From an uncultured Duncaniella sp. (GTDB lineage: Bacteria > Bacteroidota > Bacteroidia > Bacteroidales > Muribaculaceae): a DNA stretch of 64,000 nt. The DNA lies in assembly GCA_910587165.1 (NCBI GenBank), contig CAJUKP010000008.1, positions 1-64,000 on the forward strand, given 5' to 3'. The notes beneath the pieces were generated by a model. It did no database searches. It had not been told where the DNA came from and saw only the letters and a list, made by a program, of their open reading frames with translations. The position numbers were made by a program, and so were the translations under genes. Positions 8,865-16,592 of this stretch are shown here, one piece after another; the first letter of the stretch is position 1, and the number at the start of each line of letters is the position of its first letter.

Positions 8865-9617
8865 ATGACAAGATATTTCATGAGGCTCGCCTATCGTGGC
8901 GAGCCTTTCCACGGATGGCAGACTCAACCAGGCGCGGTGACAGTGCAGCAGACCATCGAGGAAGCTCTCTCACGGGTGCTCCGCACACCGCTGAAGATCA
9001 CAGGAGCCGGACGCACCGATGCCGGTGTGAACGCACGCATGATGATGGCCCATTTCGATCTGCCTGAGCCTCTCGACGTGCCTGTGAAGCGTCTCATCGG
9101 AGCGCTTAACGCTCTGACCGGACGCGATATAGCCATCTACGACATCTATCCCGTCGATTCCGACCTCCACGCGCGGTTCTCAGCCACCTCGCGCACCTAT
9201 CATTACTATGCCGTTGAAGGGAACTCCCCGTTTTTCTACCCTCTGGCATGGAAAGCGCCCGAGGGGCTTGACTACGAACTGATGAACCGTGCCGCGGCCC
9301 TGCTGCTCACCACAGACGACTTCACATCATTCGCCAAGCTCCACACCGACACAAAGACCAATATCTGCCGCGTGACACGTGCGGAATGGCTTCCGGTCTC
9401 ATTTCCGGGCGACGACACCCGCGCCATGGTGTTTGTCATCACAGCCGACCGGTTTCTCCGCAACATGGTGCGCGCCGTGGTGGGGACTCTCGTTGAGGTT
9501 GGACGCCACAAGATCACCGTGGATGACTTCGCCGGTATAATCGCCCGCCGTGACCGCTGTGCCGCGGGGAATTCAATGCCTCCACAGGCCCTCTATCTGT
9601 GGGAAGTGACCTATTGA
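8865..9617 (+). CDS. truA: tRNA pseudouridine(38-40) synthase TruA
   Basis: Forms pseudouridine at positions 38-40 in the tRNA anticodon stem-loop. 250 residues, normal length. The catalytic aspartate lies in GAGRTDAGVNA, followed by the family blocks FSATSRTYHYY and FLRNMVRAVVGTLVEVG. Closely follows speA in the same direction. Confidence 0.95.
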   Translation: MTRYFMRLAYRGEPFHGWQTQPGAVTVQQTIEEALSRVLRTPLKITGAGRTDAGVNARMMMAHFDLPEPLDVPVKRLIGALNALTGRDIAIYDIYPVDSDLHARFSATSRTYHYYAVEGNSPFFYPLAWKAPEGLDYELMNRAAALLLTTDDFTSFAKLHTDTKTNICRVTRAEWLPVSFPGDDTRAMVFVITADRFLRNMVRAVVGTLVEVGRHKITVDDFAGIIARRDRCAAGNSMPPQALYLWEVTY

Positions 9618-9700
9618 ACAGTGCACTTCCCCCCTGCTCTTTCTCTTTTTCTTTTCCAAGCGATAACTCACATCATATCATATTATTTGTTTATCAGTCT

Positions 9701-11608
9701 ATGAACTATCTGTTACAGAAAAAAGCAGCCGGTATCTCATTGGCCATAGGTATGGCACTTATCACTGCTTGTTCCGATCAGACCCCATCCACAGACATTT
9801 ACAACGATGATGAAAGCGTCGTGCTGAACTTCTCAAGGAACGGAGACGACTCTTCCGACCAGGATCCGGATGTGGTCGATGTCTATGTTTTCCGCGGAGA
9901 GACCCTCGTGAAAGCGCTTCATGCCGAAGACACACAGACCACTCCGGTCAAGATCAAGGAAGTGGGCGACGGCATGGTGTTCTGCACCTCCGGAATACAG
10001 CTCAGTCTCACCGAAGGAGAGACCGGTGTGGCCGAGATCTCTGACCTCATGGCCTACTGTGAGGAAGGAGCGGAATCCGCCCCGATGTTCTACTCAGGCT
10101 ACGGGATTTTTGGCGACAGCGTCTATAAGGCAAAGAAGATGAATGTGGAGATGACCCGCTCGGTATCGCGCATCGACCTTGTCAACAATGCGGGCCAGGG
10201 AATCGAGGTCACCGAGATGATTGTCGAGAATGCCCCGTCGGCCACGTATGTATTCCCAGTAGGCAAGGTGGCCGAGACACCTGCCATGCGCGTCTCCCAC
10301 AAATTCGACGGACCCTTCGAGGGTATAAAGGAAGGGGTATTCACCCTGTTCGAAAGCGCCGGACCTGTCAATATCAGAATCAGAGGAAATTGCGATGGGA
10401 CCCCGATGGACATGACCGCATCACTGTCCAAGGTGGAGCGCAACAGAATCTACACCCTCAGTGTGGTCAGCACAGGTCCTAAGATCGAGGCTACTTTCAG
10501 CGTGAAGGACTGGGAGGAGGGAGACTCCGTCGAGGCCGGTCCCGACATGGGAAAAGGAATCACCATTGATCCCGAGCACTCCGTATTCCCCGAAGGGGTG
10601 AATGTGGACTATGCCACCAACACTGTCACCGTCCCCTCCCATGGAGCCGAGGGGCTCAGACTGGCCTTCAGAGGCGACACAAAGATAGAACTGTCAGGCA
10701 CTGAAGGCCTCACCGCCGATGCAACCATAACCGAAAACCCTCTGCTGACTGTCGACAACGGATATATCACATCCTTCGACCTCGGTATAGCTCCCCAGGG
10801 CAAAGGCCGGCTTGGCTACAGTGTCATCCTGACCCTCCGCAACGCATTGCTCTCGCAAAGCTACGACTTCGTGGAGATCAAGGTAGAGCCATCACCCTAT
10901 CAGATCGAGACCGTGAAGATCGGAGGCCATGAATGGATGTGCTTCAATGCCACATCATCCGATCCAGAGGATCAGATATATATCCTCGACGGCCTTGACA
11001 GCGTGGAGGATATGTACAACCAGAGGTTTGCGGAATCGGTTGGCAACTTCTTCCAGTACGGCCGCCCCAACCCCTATTCACCCTGGACATCCAACGATCC
11101 CAACGCCGTGGAGCGCCCCGAAGGATCCGCCCCCTGGGTCAGACCCCAGGATATGCCCCTGCCCGAAGGCTATCATGTGGCCTCGTTCGCGGAGTGGGAA
11201 GACCTCATACCCGCCGGCACAACTATCCCCTCCGAGTACGTTTGCCGCGCCGGCGAGCGCATAAAGGCCTCTGTGGTGACCCTGCCCGGCACCCTCTCGT
11301 CGACCCCGAATCCCAATGTCAACAAACAGAACTTCAAGATGCGCTATGTGCTCTTCGAGTCGCTCGATTCGGGCAACAAGCTGTTCGTGCCGATCTGTTC
11401 CAACAAATCGAACAACACCAACGACGTCCCCGGAAATGTCGGCGGATTCAAATATGACACCCGTGTGACATATTGGGTTTCAAACGACCGTTGCGTGTGG
11501 CTGATCGACTGGAAATCAGTCGACGGCGGTGACGGCGCACAACTTTCGGAAAGCAAGTGGAATTACAACGGATTCTGCCCCGTGCGCGGCATCAAGGACG
11601 CACAGTAA
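9701..11608 (+). CDS. Fimbrillin-like surface lipoprotein with FISUMP-like C-terminus
   Basis: A 635-residue lipoprotein. Starting at ATG 9701 gives a lipoprotein signal peptide ending in LITAC with S-D after the cysteine; the frame is open upstream but that stretch has no signal features. The N-terminal half (residues about 25-280) has the layout of fimbrillin-type or Mfa-like proteins: a VVDVYVFRG strand, an M-N-V-E-M-T-R-S-V-S-R-I-D strand, and a closing ATFSVKDWEEG. The C-terminal part opens with VKIGGHEWMCFNA, which resembles FISUMP domains (IGxQxWMxxNL). Likely anchored in the outer membrane and facing out. First of three secreted-protein genes in a row. Confidence 0.8.
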   Translation: MNYLLQKKAAGISLAIGMALITACSDQTPSTDIYNDDESVVLNFSRNGDDSSDQDPDVVDVYVFRGETLVKALHAEDTQTTPVKIKEVGDGMVFCTSGIQLSLTEGETGVAEISDLMAYCEEGAESAPMFYSGYGIFGDSVYKAKKMNVEMTRSVSRIDLVNNAGQGIEVTEMIVENAPSATYVFPVGKVAETPAMRVSHKFDGPFEGIKEGVFTLFESAGPVNIRIRGNCDGTPMDMTASLSKVERNRIYTLSVVSTGPKIEATFSVKDWEEGDSVEAGPDMGKGITIDPEHSVFPEGVNVDYATNTVTVPSHGAEGLRLAFRGDTKIELSGTEGLTADATITENPLLTVDNGYITSFDLGIAPQGKGRLGYSVILTLRNALLSQSYDFVEIKVEPSPYQIETVKIGGHEWMCFNATSSDPEDQIYILDGLDSVEDMYNQRFAESVGNFFQYGRPNPYSPWTSNDPNAVERPEGSAPWVRPQDMPLPEGYHVASFAEWEDLIPAGTTIPSEYVCRAGERIKASVVTLPGTLSSTPNPNVNKQNFKMRYVLFESLDSGNKLFVPICSNKSNNTNDVPGNVGGFKYDTRVTYWVSNDRCVWLIDWKSVDGGDGAQLSESKWNYNGFCPVRGIKDAQ

Positions 11609-11644
11609 TCCGCCATGCAATTGTTTCATCTGAATTTTGAAGTA

Positions 11645-13501
11645 ATGAAACTGATCCAATCAATCCTGCTTGTCCCGATACTGGCCATGACCGCCTGCTC
11701 TGACCATGGCCTGATGGACGATATGCCGGACAACGGCGCGGCAGGCAGCGCCACTTTCCTAATAAGCACACCCGGAAGCTATGGCATCGAGACATCATCG
11801 AGAGCCGGCGACACTGAGGCCGTGGAGGATTCAACCTCGACAGACACAGCCCTGCCAACCGGGGTGGCCGACCTGAAATTCCTGCTCTCCGACAGCGAGG
11901 GCAACATACTCGACCATCACTACGCACGTCTGGAAAGCGACTTCAGCCGTCTGACAATCGAAGGACTCAAAAGCGGCCGGTATTCACTGCTGTTTCTCGC
12001 CGCCGGAAACGGGAGCGGAATAGACGACACCGGATCCCCGGCTGTGAGTTCAGACCCTTGGCTGACCAATCCCGACGGCAACCGTCCGGTCAACGCCACC
12101 CTGTTTCACAAGAAGATAGACTTCACCGTCACAGCCGGACAGGCTCAGGAGACAAGGATGGTGGAACTCGATCTCGCTGTGGCCAAGGTGGATGTCAGGA
12201 TAAAGACAGACAATCCGTCGCTCCACCGCTACATAAAGAGTGTGAGCGTCTCGATCAACGACCGCATCCCGGTCTCACTCAACGCCGACGGCTCATATTC
12301 GGGTGGAAATGAGATAGACAGCTACAACGTGGCAGAAGTCTCCGGCTCATACCCGTTCACCCTCTTCCCATCCGAAAAACCGGTGGACGGATATGTAAAC
12401 ATAGTCTCATCGCTTGAAAGCGGAGACACATTCACCACACGCTATCCCTTCAGCGGACTTACACTCTGCAAAGGGAAAGTCTCCCGTATAGATGTGGCCT
12501 ATCGCCACCCTGAGTCCAAGTCGGGACGTCTGTATGTGACCTCCGGCCAGCTCTGGCGCTTCGACACCGACACCATGTTCATGTCCGACGAACCACGCGA
12601 GGTGTTCTATGACAATTCCCGCCGGTCGTTCTATGTCAACGAGCCCCTCCAGTTCAAGATCTCAGACAAGGGCACACTGGATGTGAAACTGTTCTCACCG
12701 ATAGGGGTCAGAGACATCAGAGTACTGGGACGATTCCGCAACATCAGCAACGAATGGGTGGATCTCGCCTTTTTCGAGAGTATCCCCGCATTCATGGAGG
12801 GATCGTTCGAGCTCCCCGTCACAAGCAACGAGTGTCTTTTCAAGACCGTCAGCGGGCGTAACATCCGCATCCCGGCACAACCCGGTCTGACATCCGGAGA
12901 TGTGGAACTGAAGATCGAGACCGACGACCCCTTCCTGGCAAAGATCGCCACCATTGATTCACGCTGGTACATCCGCTTCAGCAAATTCGGGGCAGACAAC
13001 GGTCATGCCTCATGGCGGCACATGACACCGATCCTATGCCGTCACGGTGTGGCGCTTGCGTTGAACATGGCATTCATGTTCGCATCTCCGGAATTCAGCC
13101 AGGCCCTCGACACATACGACGGCATACTCAAAGACAACTCCGGCAATCCTATCGACCTCAACGCGCTCCGCAACCGCATACGCACACATGGTGGCCTGCA
13201 GCTCGGACGTGTGGTCGGGGTGGGTGGACTCGGAGGTGGCCAGACCTACGGTCTCGCCGACTACTGCTATACCGGAGTGTATCACGATGCGACAGCACCT
13301 GGATCAAATCCCCACAACTATGCGAGACAGGCCATGTTCCACGAATACGGCCACTGTCTGGGCTACAACCATTCCTCAAACATGACATACGGCGACAAGT
13401 GGACGGTGCTGTGTGCCACCGTATTTGTCGAAATGGGCAGGGATGGCAAACTTCCGGTGCCCAATCTCACCGATGTCACATCGCTGCCATACAACCGTTG
13501 A
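11645..13501 (+). CDS. Lipoprotein with fimbrillin-like N-terminus and C-terminal zincin motif
   Basis: A 618-residue lipoprotein; ATG 11645 places the lipobox AMTAC correctly. The N-terminal 300 residues look like FimB/Mfa2-type or DUF4906 proteins (VADLKFLLSDSEGNIL, a conserved ELDLAVAKVDVRI strand). The C-terminal 200 residues carry HEYGHCLGYNH at residues 566-576, the extended zinc-binding HExxHxxGxxH signature of metzincin-type metallopeptidases, with a methionine (SSNMTYG) shortly downstream that could serve as the Met-turn. Predicted role: outer-membrane-anchored metalloprotease. It starts 36 bases after the preceding gene, so both belong to one operon. Confidence 0.8.
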   Translation: MKLIQSILLVPILAMTACSDHGLMDDMPDNGAAGSATFLISTPGSYGIETSSRAGDTEAVEDSTSTDTALPTGVADLKFLLSDSEGNILDHHYARLESDFSRLTIEGLKSGRYSLLFLAAGNGSGIDDTGSPAVSSDPWLTNPDGNRPVNATLFHKKIDFTVTAGQAQETRMVELDLAVAKVDVRIKTDNPSLHRYIKSVSVSINDRIPVSLNADGSYSGGNEIDSYNVAEVSGSYPFTLFPSEKPVDGYVNIVSSLESGDTFTTRYPFSGLTLCKGKVSRIDVAYRHPESKSGRLYVTSGQLWRFDTDTMFMSDEPREVFYDNSRRSFYVNEPLQFKISDKGTLDVKLFSPIGVRDIRVLGRFRNISNEWVDLAFFESIPAFMEGSFELPVTSNECLFKTVSGRNIRIPAQPGLTSGDVELKIETDDPFLAKIATIDSRWYIRFSKFGADNGHASWRHMTPILCRHGVALALNMAFMFASPEFSQALDTYDGILKDNSGNPIDLNALRNRIRTHGGLQLGRVVGVGGLGGGQTYGLADYCYTGVYHDATAPGSNPHNYARQAMFHEYGHCLGYNHSSNMTYGDKWTVLCATVFVEMGRDGKLPVPNLTDVTSLPYNR

Positions 13502-13524
13502 ATCAAGAAAAAGATTGATATAAT

Positions 13525-13899
13525 ATGTACCGACTTATAGCCATCCCGCTATGCATGATCATCCCCTCCTTATGCATGGCCGACAATTTTGACTACGACG
13601 AGGATGCCAAAGTGGAGATCTCGGATGACAACTGGGGTGACGGCAAACATGATGTCACCGTCGAGTTTGAAGAAAACTCCACTGCCATCAAGACTGTGAA
13701 TGCCGACGGATTTTCCGGCAGGCCCACGGTGGCCATCGAAGCCGGCAGGCTCGTGATCACGACTGAGCGCGACATGACCATCGCGGTCTACAGCCTGAAC
13801 TGCCCCGCGCCGAGGTTCGTAAGAGTGACGGCCGGAAGGACCGCTCTCGAACTTCCCCACGGCATCTACATAGTCATGGGCAGAAAATATCTGCTCTGA
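13525..13899 (+). CDS. Small secreted protein with beta-sandwich/sorting-domain-like tail
   Basis: A 124-residue product with an N-terminal signal peptide (cleavage likely after CMA). The mature part starts with an acidic stretch (DNFDYDEDAKVEISDDNWGD). The last 60 residues show the strand pattern of a type A sorting domain of the type IX secretion system: MTIAVYSLNC, then RVTAG, then LELPHGIYIVMGRKYLL. With so little passenger it is either a minimal cargo or an accessory piece of the two upstream lipoproteins. Starts 23 bases after the metalloprotease-like gene. Function unknown. Confidence 0.65.
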   Translation: MYRLIAIPLCMIIPSLCMADNFDYDEDAKVEISDDNWGDGKHDVTVEFEENSTAIKTVNADGFSGRPTVAIEAGRLVITTERDMTIAVYSLNCPAPRFVRVTAGRTALELPHGIYIVMGRKYLL

Positions 13900-13915
13900 C
13901 GCAGAAAACAACATG

Positions 13916-13958
13916 GAAATTGCAGTGAAGCCCCGTGACAGGGTCTCACTGCAATTTC
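13916..13958. terminator. Bidirectional terminator between convergent genes
   Basis: 13-bp perfect stem gaaattgcagtga / tcactgcaatttc with an inner ccc/ggg pair. T-rich bases follow on both strands, and it sits between the plus-strand secreted gene and the minus-strand OmpA gene. Confidence 0.75.
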
Positions 13959-13997
13959 TTCTATATATCCTCGCAGGATATCGGTAGTATCATTCTG

Positions 13998-14777
13998 TCA
14001 CTCCACAGTCACTTCAGCGCGTCGGTCCTGAGCGTTGGTGGCATAGGCATGAGTGGGACCGTAACCCTTGGCCTTGACCTTCGATGCGGGCACACCGTGG
14101 GCAATCATATAGTCGCCGACAGCGCGGGCGCGCTTTTCGGAGAGACGGCGGTTATATGCCGGATTGCCGGTTTCATCGGTGAAAGCCTTCACCACTACAG
14201 TCTTACCGCTCCTGGCCACCTGTCTGGCCACTGCTGTGAGCGACGCGGTCTCAGGCACTTCCGAATTGTCGGTATTGAAGAGATAGACCACCACAGCCGA
14301 CGGAGTGGCAGCTCCCTGTGCGGTGGCTGCAGCCCGGGCATCGCGGGCAGCGGCGGCTGCATTGCCGGATACCTGACGGCTCACAGTGCCTGTGAGTTCG
14401 ACAATCGAATCAATACCGATTATACCGTCTACCTCAGCCACGGAATATGACGGGACATTGCGGCTGTCAGTCCCGGCCATCACAGCGGCATCGTTGTGCA
14501 GCCTCGGCCGCCATATAAGCGCGGCGGCCACCATTATGGCCAGCAGGGCCAGAGCCACCCATCCGGCTCCACGGAACACACCTCTCGCCTCCTGGGCGTC
14601 GGTAGTGGCGGGAACCTCACCCATCAGCGGGGCGGCGGCCGGTTTCACGTCATCATGTGCCGGAAGAGAACCCGGCGCGGGATGCTCACTGAGGCGATGA
14701 GCCTCGGGGTGCTCCCCTAATCTGTGCATCTCAGGATGCTCGCCCAACTTCTTGGGATCGGTGTGAGACTCTTTCAT
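13998..14777 (-). CDS. Membrane-anchored OmpA-domain protein with His-rich N-terminal repeats
   Basis: A 259-residue protein anchored by one membrane helix at about residues 70-89 (GWVALALLAIMVAAALIW). The C-terminal 110 residues form an OmpA-type peptidoglycan-binding domain (VVKAFTDETGNPAYNRRLSE, then ARAVGDYMIAHGV, then DRRAEVTVE). The N-terminus ahead of the helix, predicted cytoplasmic, has three repeats of nine residues: LGEHPEMHR (11-19), LGEHPEAHR (20-28) and LSEHPAPG. No classical signal peptide. It probably ties the inner membrane to the wall; the His/Glu-rich repeats could bind metal, which is inference. Convergent with the secreted-protein cluster. Confidence 0.8.
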   Translation of the reverse strand: MKESHTDPKKLGEHPEMHRLGEHPEAHRLSEHPAPGSLPAHDDVKPAAAPLMGEVPATTDAQEARGVFRGAGWVALALLAIMVAAALIWRPRLHNDAAVMAGTDSRNVPSYSVAEVDGIIGIDSIVELTGTVSRQVSGNAAAAARDARAAATAQGAATPSAVVVYLFNTDNSEVPETASLTAVARQVARSGKTVVVKAFTDETGNPAYNRRLSEKRARAVGDYMIAHGVPASKVKAKGYGPTHAYATNAQDRRAEVTVE

Positions 14778-14902
14778 AATGATAATATTTTTGGGGTTTC
14801 TAATGTAGAAACACCCTCACAATTCACTATGTTGCATGGCATTAGGCCATAAAAAGTTAAAAACGGTGTTAAATGCTCAACGGGGGTGCACACGTGCAAG
14901 CG

Positions 14903-14934
14903 TTTGGCAGGATGGAGAATTTTGAGTAATTTTG
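14903..14934 (+). promoter_or_regulatory. Promoter of pyk
   Basis: -33 TTTG at 14903-14906, 20-base spacer, -7 TAATTTTG at 14927-14934. The leader before the pyk ATG is about 22 bases. Confidence 0.75.
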
Positions 14935-14961
14935 CATTTTCAGCGCAGAAATTAGAAAAAG

Positions 14962-16377
14962 ATGCAAAAATTCACCAAGATTGTAGCCACAGTATCCGAC
15001 CGCCGCTGTGACACTGAATTTATAAAGTCGCTTGCCGAAGCCGGAGTGAACGTTGTCCGCATGAACTCGGCACATATCGACTACGAGGGTTTCAAACGCA
15101 TAGTCACAAACACCCGTGCCGCGTCAGATTCCATAGCCATCATGATGGACACCAAAGGCCCGGAGATACGCACCACAGCCACCGTGACCGGCGAGGACGT
15201 GGAGTTCACCACCGGCCAGGAGGTAAGAATCAGCGGTAATCCCGAAGGACTCACATCCTCCTCCGAGATATGCCTCAACTACCCCTACATAAGCAAAGCC
15301 ATCGCTCCGGGCAACAGGCTGCTGATCGACGATGGCGAAGTGGGATTCAAGGTGACATCCGTCGATGGCGAGACCATAATGGCAGTCGCCGAGAACGATG
15401 GCCGCCTCGGCTCACGCAAAAGTGTCAATCTGCCCGGCGTGATCATTGACCTCCCGGCCGTCACCGAGCGTGACAAGCGCAATATCGGATATGCCGTGGA
15501 GCTCGGGGTGGATTTCATAGCCCATTCATTCGTGCGTTCCGCCGCCGACGTCATGGAGGTCCAGAGCATACTTGACTCCTATGGCGCCGACACAAAGATA
15601 ATCTCCAAGATCGAGAACCAGGAGGGCATCGACAACTTCGACAGCATCCTCGAGGCATCATACGGCATCATGGTGGCCCGCGGCGACCTCGGCATCGAAG
15701 TGGCCGCCGAGCGCATCCCCGGCATTCAGGCCATGATGATCCACAAATGTATCGCCGCCCACAAGCCGGTGATCGTGGCCACACAGATGCTCCACTCAAT
15801 GATCGAGCACCCGCGTCCCACCCGTGCCGAGATATCCGATGTGGCCAACGCTGTCTATCAGCGCGCCGACGCGATGATGCTCTCCGGCGAGACCGCCTAC
15901 GGCAAGTATCCCATCGAAGCCGTGATGACCATGAACAATGTGTCGCGCGAGGTCGAGGCATCACTGCGCCGCAAGACGGATGTGCCACCGCTCATGGATC
16001 CCGACGTGACCTCATTCCTGGCCCGCGAGGCCGTGATGTCGGAGACGAAGGTGGACACCAAAGCCATCCTCACCGATGCCTACGGAGGTGTATGCGCCCG
16101 CTTCATCGCCTCCTACCGCGGCAACAACCCCACATTCGCCATCTGCCACAACCGCAACGTGATGCGCTGGCTGGCGCTGAGCTATGGCGTCACCGCCTAC
16201 TATTACCCGCAGCCCGCCTCGAAAAGCCCGCGACACTCGGCACAGACAGTCCACCAGATCGTCGACGAGGGGCATATAGCACCCACCGACCGCATCGCCT
16301 ACCTCACCGGAACCCACCGTGGCACCCGTGCCCTGGAGATCCTCACCCCGGCAGAGATATTCGAGGAAGAGGCCTGA
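14962..16377 (+). CDS. pyk: Pyruvate kinase
   Basis: Converts phosphoenolpyruvate and ADP to pyruvate and ATP. 471 residues, matching the 470-residue bacterial type I enzyme without the extra PEP-utiliser domain of Bacillus. Key blocks: MDTKGPEIRT, ISKIENQEGIDNFD (catalytic lysine and metal-binding residues), MVARGDLGIEV and ATQMLHSMIEHPRPTRAE. Own promoter and own terminator, so monocistronic. Confidence 0.96.
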   Translation: MQKFTKIVATVSDRRCDTEFIKSLAEAGVNVVRMNSAHIDYEGFKRIVTNTRAASDSIAIMMDTKGPEIRTTATVTGEDVEFTTGQEVRISGNPEGLTSSSEICLNYPYISKAIAPGNRLLIDDGEVGFKVTSVDGETIMAVAENDGRLGSRKSVNLPGVIIDLPAVTERDKRNIGYAVELGVDFIAHSFVRSAADVMEVQSILDSYGADTKIISKIENQEGIDNFDSILEASYGIMVARGDLGIEVAAERIPGIQAMMIHKCIAAHKPVIVATQMLHSMIEHPRPTRAEISDVANAVYQRADAMMLSGETAYGKYPIEAVMTMNNVSREVEASLRRKTDVPPLMDPDVTSFLAREAVMSETKVDTKAILTDAYGGVCARFIASYRGNNPTFAICHNRNVMRWLALSYGVTAYYYPQPASKSPRHSAQTVHQIVDEGHIAPTDRIAYLTGTHRGTRALEILTPAEIFEEEA

Positions 16378-16402
16378 CACACGGACACACCTTATAACCC
16401 CA

Positions 16403-16460
16403 GACAGCCGCCGTCCACTTGCTCATACAGGACGGCGGCTGTCTTCTGTTGTAACTTTTT
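16403..16460 (+). terminator. Intrinsic terminator after pyk
   Basis: Perfect 14-bp stem gacagccgccgtcc / ggacggcggctgtc with a 13-base loop, followed by ttctgttgtaacttttt. Confidence 0.88.
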
Positions 16461-16494
16461 TGCCACGGAAATCGCTTATTTAAAAGAAAATTAG

Positions 16495-16502
16495 TATATT
16501 TG
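16495..16502 (+). promoter_or_regulatory. -7 box of the secDF promoter
   Basis: TATATTTG at 16495-16502 in AT-rich DNA, giving a leader of about 85 bases before secDF. The -33 element is not clear. Confidence 0.55.
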
Positions 16503-16592
16503 CACACTAAATTTGCGGGGTATCCTGTGCCCTGCCATCGACATACGCAATTAATCAATCCTTAATTCACTAAAATACACTAATTTAAAGCA

